Source: Ustilaginoidea virens
Taxonomy: Eukaryota > Ascomycota > Sordariomycetes > Hypocreales > Clavicipitaceae
Length of the DNA: 64,000 nt
Assembly (NCBI RefSeq): GCF_000687475.1
Contig: NC_057317.1
Location: 5,394,501 to 5,458,500 of the forward strand
Direction of reading: 5' to 3'
Position numbers and translations under genes: made by a program. The notes beneath the pieces are model-generated. The model did no database searches, had not been told where the DNA came from, and saw only the letters and a program-made list of their open reading frames with translations. Numbering within the stretch: position 1 is the stretch's first letter; every line of letters starts with the position of its first letter. Positions 11,912 to 23,200 of this stretch are shown piece by piece.

Positions 11912-12607
11912 ATGCCTGCAGCACCAAAGCAGAGAAAGGTCGCGATTGTCGGCAGTCGATCCGTGGGTAAGTCCAAATGATTGCAAATGCATATTTCCCG
12001 AAAGCGTACTGACGATTCGCTAGGAAAATCCTCTCTTGCTGTGCAATTTGTCGATGGTCATTTTGTTGATAGCTACTATCCAACGATCGAGAACACGTTT
12101 AGCAAGACGATTCGATATAGAAGCCAAGATTATGCTACCGAGATTGTCGATACAGCTGGGCAGGATGAATACAGCATCTTAAACTCAAAGCATTTTATTG
12201 GCATACATGGTTATATGCTTGTGTACTCTGTTTCATCATTACCTTCGTTCGAGATGATCCAAGTAATCAGGGAGAAGATCCTCAATCACCTGGTGAGTGT
12301 TATGAAAACTCAGCGCTACGCAAGGCGGAAAAGGCTAATGAAGCCTAAACATTGACCGTTCTTCCAGGGAAGCGAATCGGTCCCAATCGTAATTGTGGGC
12401 AATAAAAGCGACCTACGGCCCGAGCAACGTCAAGTAAGCCCCGAAGAAGGGAGGAAGCTTTCAGAGAAGTTCCAATGCGGCTGGACCGAGGCGAGCGCGC
12501 GGTACAACGAGAATGTCGGGCGCGCCTTTGAGCTCCTGATTGCACAGATCCAGAAATCACAGAATCCTGGCGAAGTTCCAGAAAAGAGTAACTGCGCTCT
12601 AATGTAA
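11912..12607 (+). CDS. rhb1: Rheb-type small GTPase
   Basis: Ras-superfamily GTPase of the Rheb family, which in fungi links nutrient state to TORC1 and affects arginine/lysine uptake. Exons 11912-11966, 12024-12292 and 12368-12607 give 187 aa. The G1 loop GSRSVGKSS has Arg at the position of Ras Gly12, a Rheb hallmark. The effector region YYPTIENTFSK, G3 DTAGQDEYS, G4 GNKSDL and G5-like EASA are all present. The protein ends in the CAAX box CALM, predicting farnesylation and membrane attachment. The first intron splits the P-loop Gly codon. Length is typical for Rheb. Start chosen because it opens directly before KVAIVGSRSVGK. Confidence 0.92.
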
Positions 12608-13503
12608 TCGCATCAGAGGCTTGGCTGCGGGCAGCTTGTTCGTCGACCCTTGGGAAACTTAAGCACACGCATATGCGCAATCACTGCAATTTCCATGATT
12701 TTATTTGCATTCGTTTGAGCAGAAATAGCCGGTTGAAGAGTGCGCTATTAATGGCAATTTACTCATACTCTGCGCCCTTCTCGGTCTTGCGCACTCGGTT
12801 GAATTGATTTGTCAGGTTGTCTCGTATACTGGCAACTACTCTGAAATTCGTCGAACGTTTTCGTCTTCATCGAAAAAGCTAATCCGGTCTGTTAAGCATT
12901 TTATTGCTGTTATTTTGCGAAATCATCGTCTTCGAGACAAACTCGATAGCTGATAAGTTCGGATCAGAGCAATCGATGTTACATACTTAAGGGTGATCAT
13001 AATTCATGATATAGCTCTTCTATTAGTATGAAACTAGCCCTCTATACCTAAACATACAGTTAAAGATAAATATCCAAAAAAGAACTAAAAGAACTTAGCT
13101 AATTCAAATACGTTGTTCATTATGTGATGTACGGATACTCTGCAGTGTGCTAGGTCAGCTGTGTGCCCCTCCAGTAAGTTAGGTACCTACAGTCAGTCAG
13201 CCACATTCCAAATTTGAACTTCGATTGTGACCCCGCCAGTACCCCTCCTTTCTTACCTTACCAAAAGGGAACAAAAATTACCTGATACAAGCCAGCTGAC
13301 TTGGTGAGAGAGACTTCTCGCTTTCGTCGTGCTGGGACTCGAAACGATATTATTTTTTTTTGCGTGAATTATTTTTGGAATTATCTGGTGTGTCTCCAAG
13401 TTGCGCATCTGTTATTACGGATATACTAACACGCAACTTATAAGCTGGCCCTTGCAGATCAAGTTGAGTCGCACGCGCTTCGGAAACTTTACTAGACCGA
13501 GCA
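12608..13503. other. Intergenic spacer, no gene seen
   Basis: About 900 bp between rhb1 and the seryl-tRNA synthetase gene. I see no coding potential. A TTAGGTACCTACAG motif (about 13180-13193) of the kind found in other promoters here lies about 320 bp before the synthetase start. Confidence 0.5.
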
Positions 13504-15306
<1,803 letters not shown>

Positions 15307-15409
15307 CGGTGCGATTAAGGCGGACACGATATAAAAGAAGATAACAATATACAATATATCATTAGCACTATTTAATGTGTGCGTGTGCTCGTAGTCTGTC
15401 ATAGCAGCC

Positions 15410-15493
15410 TAGTTTAGCAATAGACCGAATTAGAAAATGGTAGAATTTAACAAGGTTAGTGTTGTTTTTTCAATTCGGTCTATTGCTAAACTA
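15410..15493. mobile_element. MITE-like 84-bp hairpin element with TA ends
   Basis: A perfect 20-bp inverted repeat (GTTTAGCAATAGACCGAATT and its reverse complement) flanked on both sides by TA encloses about 40 bp. TA duplication plus terminal inverted repeats is the pattern of miniature elements mobilised by Tc1/mariner- or pogo-type transposases. There is no coding capacity. An alternative is a long hairpin 3' of the synthetase gene, acting as a terminator or RNA structure. Confidence 0.5.
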
Positions 15494-16078
15494 TACTGTG
15501 CTAATTGTTTTTGTTTTCGCGCGTTTGCAGGAATCTATTTACTCTGCCTGTAATTAAAAAGAAATGTTAAGCATGAAATAAATAGATTTGCTTGCTTTCT
15601 TCTGATTTAGCGCTCGAATGCATGCAGCTAATTTATTCTTTTATTGACCTTTTTTTAGGGGTTTTTTTACTGTAAATTTTTTTCTAGCGCTATTCTGAAA
15701 GCATGGTGAAAAAGAAATATGCAAATCCGCTTGTTTTTTTTTTTTTTTTTTTGGGTTTTCTTTACTCAGCGATGCATTTTTATATTCGGAACCCGACCAA
15801 CCCAAAAGATTCGGATCTCTACGTACCTACCATCAGAAAGACAGTATTTAATTAAATATGTGCAGCTTCGAGGGGCGCTTAATACTCCGTGCGGTAAGCC
15901 CAGTTTTATTTACAAATGCCTCATGTTTTAATTAAAACCGTGGTATAACCTATAAATTCAGAAGCGCTGAAGACCACCCAATCGTAGTGTGACTCGATTG
16001 TTATTGTATTGGCAGTGGCATATATATATATAGTGCGATAAAAAAAAAATCCTTTAAAGGTGCGAAAGGGCAGGCTTG

Positions 16079-16810
16079 GTGATTCTGGCAATTGTAATAG
16101 AGCCAACAAGTGAGGTATCGAGTGTCAGTGCCCCTGATGCCCGATTGAAATTGGCCGGAATCACCTCATAATGCCGAATCACCTCATAATTTCAGACGGG
16201 TACGATAAGCACCGACATAGCTCATTGGTCTTTTGATATATACATTTTTTAAATATAAAAGGTAGCCTAAACCCTGGATATACGAAGCCTGAAGGTGAAA
16301 AGGATAGAGTAGTAGCTTTATATAAAACAGCATCAGCTGTCTATAGCTTTGTCGGCAGTAGTAGTATGTACCTTATAGGTACCTCCTTGGCTACCAGCCC
16401 AGCCGCCAAACCGTGATAACTAAAACCCTTATATCAAGAATACCGGCATTTCTAATGGAGCCAATAAGCGACATCTTAAGCGTTGATGCTATTAATAGAT
16501 AACGCGTTTTCGTCTGCCTTATAGCGCCCTATGTGCCCTGCGGGTGCGTTAAAGGCTATATATGTCTTTAGAAATCCGTACCCTCTTGGCAACTGGCCTA
16601 GTCACCAAACCTTTATCACTAAAATCCTTATACTAGGAATTCTGGCATTTCCAATAGAGCCAATAAGTAACATCTTAAGAGTTAGTGATAACGCCTTTTC
16701 TATCTGCCTATATCACTGCTAAATTGCAGCTTAATATAGTGGGAATAGCCTCACAGCGCTATGTGCCGGGCCGTACAGTTGCGATAAGTGCGACGTAGCT
16801 CTTTGTAAGT
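16079..16810. repeat. Diverged direct repeats, probable old transposon fragments
   Basis: The motif family TCTGGCATTTCCAATAGAGC... occurs three times (about 16082, 16443 and 16636). The second and third copies extend to about 130 bp each (about 16387-16520 and 16583-16711). A further block (GGAATCACCTCATAAT...CGATAAGCACCGACATAGCTC, 16157-16222) recurs in altered form at about 16740-16803. Differences are mostly transitions. No reading frame or terminal inverted repeat was recognised. The rest of 15500-17849 shows only homopolymer T tracts (about 15725-15752) and nothing codable. Confidence 0.5.
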
Positions 16811-17849
16811 CTGGAAATTGCTGGTACTTATATCATTATACTATTTCCTAGTCTGCTAATGTACCCTTTAATTTACGGTTTTCTATTGGCTCAAACCCTG
16901 GTCCGTTACAAAAGCTGCACCTTAACACAGTCAAAGGGATGGCAAGTAAGCGGCCCTTGCTAGCGCGATACATGGTGAGCAGGGGTGGGGATGCTTCTAC
17001 AAACGTGTGCCACATATGCTTAGCCATTCTATAAAGGTGCGATGAATTTATGCCCAGTACGCTAAATTTGGCGGCCTAGTGCAGGTACTTGGGATAACGG
17101 CCTAAATCCGCAGCGTAATGATTTCGTGAAGATTCGCGCGCGTTTTGCGGATAGTCATATTAAATTGTCCTGACTCGGAATTCCTGTACTTGACTCAATT
17201 GGGGCGTAGTGACTTTGCCAATTCGACCGCACTAGCTGCGTATTTACCCCTGTAGGACTTTGATATGGGGCCAGGTATGCAGTCTGGAGTATGGACCACG
17301 TCAGTCTGGGGCAGGCTGGCGCAGGCAGTCTGGGGAAGTGGGTCAACCAACGATCATCTGGGGTTAGAGAAACGATTATAGTTGAACTATGCCTGATTAA
17401 ATATACTACGAGGGGATAATAGCGTGACTGAATATTATATAGATTGTGTAATGAAACTATTGATTAGTTTTAATTGGTGGATCTTCAGCTTCCATTTCTT
17501 GCAACCGAAATGCGGGGAAACTGGTAGGTACTTAGCCCTCTATCCCTCCTCCCTTCTCCCTCCTCCGCATTCGTTCACCAAAACGTATTTAGGTTCTACC
17601 CCCCTCCTGGCACTCACCTTTATTTCTTCTTCTTTCTTCTTCTTTTCACTTCCTCCGCACTCTTACTCTGTATCCTTCACTATAGCGTACTATCTACAAG
17701 CATTATAAAGCTTTCAAGTTAACTGACCAGTCCTAAAAGAATTTCGTGGCCACAATAAGTAAGCGTATATACGCCTCTATGTGGCTTTTCCTAACTCTTG
17801 TGCAGAACAGTCGTATAATTCATCCTCCCTTTAACTCAGGTCAACCATC

Positions 17850-18182
17850 ATGCCTCATCGAATTCCTAGATTGCCTCGAGCCAAGCCCTCGGAGGTTCTA
17901 TGCATTGGTGCAGCTGGTGTCGGCGTTCTGACCCCACTATACCTGATTATGCCTGGTGCCGAAGAGAGACTGGCACGTCAGACTGCAATCTGGGCACCCA
18001 GATGGGAACGCAATATTACATATTTCACTCCTCCTGTCGAACGCGTTGTGCAACGTATCGAGCCACCAATTTCCAGGGCCATTCAGAGGGTTGATGACCG
18101 TCTCCCACTAGAGAAAGTGGCAAAGAAAGTTGACTCAAGCATCAGGAACGGTATTGCCAAGTTTGGAGGGCCTAAGCCATAA
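17850..18182 (+). CDS. Small conserved-looking protein with one membrane segment, function unknown
   Basis: Uninterrupted 110-aa frame. I do not recognise a named family. The N-terminus is basic (MPHRIPRLPRAKP), followed by one hydrophobic segment (about residues 17-36, VLCIGAAGVGVLTPLYLIMP), then a polar, probably helical part with charged amphipathic repeats (PPVERVVQRIEPPISRAIQ, VAKKVDSSIRNGI) ending in GGPKP. The layout would suit a small mitochondrial or ER membrane protein, but that is inference. The start ATG is preceded by TCAACCATC, a plausible context, and by possible intron signals (about 17759-17826), so a 5'-UTR intron may exist. The stop is followed by AATAAATA, a possible polyadenylation context. 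Codon use and amino acid pattern look genuine. Confidence 0.6.
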   Translation: MPHRIPRLPRAKPSEVLCIGAAGVGVLTPLYLIMPGAEERLARQTAIWAPRWERNITYFTPPVERVVQRIEPPISRAIQRVDDRLPLEKVAKKVDSSIRNGIAKFGGPKP

Positions 18183-18891
18183 CCATTATGAATAAATACT
18201 CGCTATACATAAATATTGTTCTCAATAATGATTGTAACTCTCACGTGATGCTTTCCTTTGATGCTATTAGGTGAATAGTGCCGAGTACTACTCCCATCTC
18301 CAGTCTTGCTTAGGTGACTTGTGTTCGTAGCGCGACGTGGCTTTAAGTAAAAATAAGCAGGGAAGAACTTTTGTTAAAGAAATATGGAAGAGGGTAGGGG
18401 CAAGCGGCCATATTAAGGTACTGATTAACCTTAGTGCCTTAGGTCATTGGTAAATGACGGCCGTGTAGAGATTAAGAGCATAATATCTCGCATACTTTCC
18501 TAGCAACCAGTTTGCTTTCGTTAACGGTCACAAAGTTATATTGGTCATGTGTCGATGTCTGTCCCGCTCTATCCACATGTCATTTCCAGTTCTCCCACGC
18601 AGTTATCATTGTTAAAGGTGCCGAGGAGCAGCTTCCCAACGCAGACACAACATTCGCTACAGTCTACCCCTTTTCAACCAAGTCAAAATACCTTCTAAAG
18701 AAAGCGCAGTAGAATATGAATTAGAGCCGCGGTCCCTCCCTCTTTCAAAGCCATAGAAGAATATATTATATTATGTGATGATCGAGTTTGCGGGCAGAGG
18801 TTTGTCTACTATCTAAATACTGCTTTGAATTTCGGGTGAAATTGGTCAAGTCTATTGTCGATATCTAGTTCCTAGCAGAATTTGTTCGTCG

Positions 18892-19069
18892 TGTGTCCTA
18901 AGCAGGATCTACAGACAGCATAATCGGCATTGCCCAGCCTTTTTCTGACGGATGCATTGGTCTCTAACCACCTAAAGTGCTGTGTCCTAAGCAGGATCTA
19001 CAGACAGCATAATCGGCATTGCCCAGCCTTTTTCTGACGGATGCATTGGTCTCTAACCACCTAAAGTGC
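18892..19069. repeat. Exact 89-bp tandem duplication
   Basis: Positions 18892-18980 and 18981-19069 are identical 89-bp copies (each starts TGTGTCCTAAGCAGG and ends CCACCTAAAGTGC). Perfect identity next to RIP-marked DNA suggests a recent event, or a length below the RIP threshold. It lies about 50 bp past the stop codon of the gene at 19121-19625 (-), so it would lie in that gene's 3' UTR or terminator region. The remainder of 18183-18891 shows no gene. Confidence 0.9.
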
Positions 19070-19120
19070 TGTGAGTAAGAACTTCCCGCAGCACCAGTGG
19101 AACATTGACTATGCTGTAAG

Positions 19121-19625
19121 TCAACGGTTGTCCGTGATCCTTGGCGAAGTTTTAGGAGCATGTCCCATGATAACTAAGACCCGAATTTAGTAAATGATGA
19201 CATTTGAAAGTTCCCCAGTTTGCTCGAGAGGTTCTAGCCCGGTAGCACGTACGTCTTTCGAATAGACAATAGCCGGTGACGAGAAAAATCGGGAGGGCTA
19301 TCATGTTCAACATCCATTTTCTCGCTGCTCGGTCGTATCGTTTCTGATAATCTTTCTGTTCATCCTTGGATTTGTCGAGTTCAATTTCGGTCTCGGTCTC
19401 ACGTCTCAGTGGTTTAACTTTAAGGCTGTTTCTGTATTTTATATCCCTATCAGCCTCCCCCGCTGGATGTCGTCTTCGGGATGTTATTTCCGAGCTTGAT
19501 GACGTGGTTCGGGCGCTGGCAAAGCTCCTGGTGCTGTGTTGCAGGAGCTCTGACTGAATCAGAGATACGCGATTCTGTGCCAGGGCATTAGTACTACCCT
19601 GCATGATATGTCGGCCACGAAGCAT
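19121..19625 (-). CDS. Probable mitochondrial single-pass membrane protein, function unknown
   Basis: Two exons, 19625-19253 and 19173-19121, joined over a 79-bp intron (GTACGT...TTACTAAATTCGGGTCTTAG) give 141 aa ending ...GHAPKTSPRITDNR. The N-terminal ~45 residues are rich in Arg, Ser and Gln with almost no acidic residues (MLRGRHIMQGSTNALAQNR...), as in a mitochondrial targeting sequence. A charged segment (RRETETEIELDKSKDEQK) follows, then one membrane helix (about residues 105-121, MLNMIALPIFLVTGYCL). This arrangement suggests an inner-membrane protein with a short tail. Without splicing the frame runs into an unlike Cys/His-rich tail. I cannot name the family. Confidence 0.6.
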
Positions 19626-19983
19626 CGGCGACGGTTAAATCACAAACAACCGCCCTATTAGCACCAGCATGTCGGCGGGCACAGCAAATCGAAGTGTAGA
19701 TAAGTGTTGGTAATAGGAAACTTGCAGGGTAACTCCACATATGATATCATACCAAGTAAATGCGCTGTTCCGAAGGAAAGCCTCGTAGCCTCCTGCGGAA
19801 CATAGTAAGCCCAATTCTCTTCCCCTATCCTACAAGATAAATATTCCTATTCTCGCGATATTTGGTCTTCTACCGAATTGTTCATCTTATCATCTTAGTA
19901 TTTTGCCTGACAATACCGCGAGTGAAGATTTAAAAAAAACTGGAAAATCTATGGCCCGGTTTGCTATGTAGTATTGTCGGTCC

Positions 19984-20011
19984 GGGGGAGGTGGGGGGGG
20001 GGGGGGGGTGG
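19984..20011 (+). repeat. G-run with potential quadruplex
   Basis: A GGGGG run, then GG, then an uninterrupted 16-G run and GG. It is about 200 bp upstream of the TFIIIC subunit start codon. Such a run is also prone to length error in assembly. The remainder of 19626-20205 shows nothing else. Confidence 0.7.
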
Positions 20012-20205
20012 CGAGAAAACTGGGGCGTCGCATGTGTGTAGGGGAAAAAAACTCCTCAACCTCTCCCCACTTCAATTGATGTACAGTTAACTCTTGATCG
20101 CACGTTCGACTCCCGATGTCAAAGGCAAAGAATTTTTCTGCACTTTTTAGTCCGAATTATCCTGTATATCGTTCTCAACATGAGAACACTTAAAGAGCGA
20201 TCAAT

Positions 20206-23200
20206 ATGGCTTGGGATCTCGAGGGCCTGATTTCTCACCTATTGATGGTCGTGGCATGTGCAGGTGAGGAAGGTAAGAAAACCGAACCTCTAGTTGGCAT
20301 TCTGTCTTATACAATCCTCCATGTCACAAAAGATATTTGTTCCTACCTTGAAGCTTCCAAGTAAACAATTAAAAGCTTAGATAATACACCCTACTGACCA
20401 GGCTGACACAGGATGCTCTATAAATGAGCTGATAAATGAAATTCGCCATCTATCTGACTTTTCAGGGTCTTTCACTTGCAAAGCCGGAGAACCACTTTCC
20501 GATCATGCTATCGCTACTATCTGGCACTGGCTAGTTGCCCAGGGTAACTTATCCGTAGGACCAAACCGGAAATACAATGGCGTACCTCTTCATGAATTTA
20601 TATTGTTAGCTGGGGCTATGTCACATGAGGTTCCAGTCGGCAATGAAAGGAATTGCTTCCCATCTGATCAGATTGAATCGAATTCAATATCAATCAAGTC
20701 GAGCAGCCAAAGGAATTCCTCCGCTATCAGGGTCTACGCATCTGAAGATTTAATGTGGGAATCTATCACCGGCCACGCAGTGAACTACAAAAGATTACCT
20801 CGTTCTGAATGGCTTCTGCTTCTTGGTATATCATCTACAAGATCTCAGGGCATATTGCAAGGCGACCTAGGACGTCTCGTCGAACAGGACAAGCGATCTG
20901 TGCCCAAGAGAACGGATTCACTAGTCAAGAAAGGCTACGTTGTGAAGAGGACTACACTCGTCAGGGGAACGAAGACGAGCAAGTTATGGCTCAAGTCATT
21001 TGCTCCTTCCCTCCCAAAAGAAGGTGACGAGTCAGATACATCGCGACTTGCCGAGATTAATCTCTCATATCAAACCCTGGCTGCCAACCTTGATCAGGTT
21101 CCATGGCACACACGATGGACAGGAGAGTCGATGGATTTTTATGCATTGGCTACGACTATCATGGCCGTCACGAAGGAATGGCGGGTCATACGTCTTCAGG
21201 ATCTTAAAGCAAAGCTAGGCGTACTTGGTATGCGTTGGCAAATGAAGATTGTGTCAAAGATATGCAGATTTCTTAACTCTTGTGGTGCCATCCAGTACGT
21301 TGCTGCAAAATTGGACAATAAAATCTTCAAGGACTGCATCAAATACAACAGAGACCTCAATGCGAAGGATTGGTCCACATTTCTGGCTACGGGGAAGCGA
21401 ACTAGCAAACCTATCAAGACAGTCTTGCTCGGTGCGGTTGAAGGAGCAGATTCATATTGGCAAGCAGATTTTTCACAAATCTATGGAAGCAGACTGGGAG
21501 ATTATGTTCCCTGGTCGGTTGACCATCCGCTGCCACAAAAAATCGCCACGTCTGCACAATTATTCGGGGAAGTAGGGTTGACAAACCCCGAGATTTACGT
21601 ACTTACCTTGGGACCTTCCTTTAATCGCTACATCTCGTCCATGACTAGCTGCATGGCCAGTTCCAACGTCCAACCGCCGCAACTTCGATACCTGCAACTC
21701 GAGAGTGAACATATAAGGACCGGAAAAATTGCTTCTTATAGGTATTACGTACCTCAGAAGTCATCGATTAATGAGTCTCATTTTTCGGGAGAAGACAGAC
21801 CCAGCACTACGATATCCACAAGCGACTTGTATGGATTCTCACCTAGTACTTTTGAGCCAAAGTTCACAGGAAGAAGTACAACCTTGTCAAGCATAAGCGG
21901 CATCGCTGAGACTCACTTAAATAGTGCTGCCAACCCGAAGCGACGTGGGCAGCCTAAGAAACAGTCAACGAATCTTCACTCCCATGCCGTTGAATCTGAA
22001 ATAGTGTTGTCAACAGGGCGATCGGACTCAAATGATGGGACTGTAGAATTCCATGATGCCGGTTCTCGAACAAAACGAAGCCTACTGGTAACAATGCACA
22101 TATCATCTGAAAAGCTTCGGGACTGGGTACCGCCTAATATACTAACCGAGGGCATCGAAAATTCCGATTCTCTCAATATCGATCTAGCAGGCCAAAGGAC
22201 TATCTCCAGAAGAGGACAAGATCTCGCAGGAGAGGCCGCCTTGGAGAGAACAATATCAAGCCCTGTTATTGGCCCTGGACGTGGACGTGGACGAGGTCGA
22301 GGTCGAGGTCGAGGTCGAGGTCAAGAAAGAACAATATCCGACGATGACAACCCTAAGTCCCGACCATGGAGATGTCATAATTGTGGAAGGAGCTGGAAAA
22401 ACGACGTTGGACTAAAGTATCACCTCGAGAAATCGCAAACCTCTTGCAACCCCCAATTCAGCCACGAAACCCAGGAGACAGCACGTCGAGGTGGACGAGC
22501 AACCTTTTTTAGATCGAAATCACAGGGCGTTAGAGCCGAAAAGTCAAGTCACGAATCTTCCAAGGTGACACCGGAAAGAGAGACACCTCAAAACGTTGCT
22601 GGAAATTCTGTCACTGATTCTCCAAGGATGGAGCAAATGAATGCTAGTCCTGACTCCCTTCTTCTGGGCCCAGTTCCTGTAACTGCGAAGTCTGATATCG
22701 ACTCTTCCTCCCTGGGGATCGTCAAATCCTGGAGAAGACCTGCATCTGCGATGAATCGGCCAATCATGTTAACAACATCTGACATCGACCAGGGACTGCT
22801 TTCTCGGTCTTTGGCAGATCAGATTAGACAGACTTCAGTTTTAGGACTAGGAAATCGCGCAGCAAATTGCTCTCTTGTCAAGGAATTACGCAGCGATGAA
22901 AGCCGTTGCAACTATGATGGATTGATTCTGCCCACAACGCCCGTGTCCAACACTTTCCCCAGACACCCTATGAGGGAGACTGCAGGTGAAGTGCAACACC
23001 ACCATGACCGAGTGCAGAAACTTTCGAGAGATCTTCATCAAAATCGCGACCATAGTCTCATCGGCAACGCTAAACTTGATCCAGAACCTAAGGCAAAAGT
23101 GCCCAGAAGAAAACCTAAGCAAGCTGACGAACGTTTACGTAACTTGATCGAGAAAAGACTGAAAAGGGAACACGGGGTTCTTTTAGGTGGTGAGTTACTT

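Noticed and set aside
20095..20130. tRNA-like B box (GTTCGACTCC)
   Set aside because: The arms around it do not pair as a T stem, and no A box or acceptor stem could be matched upstream.
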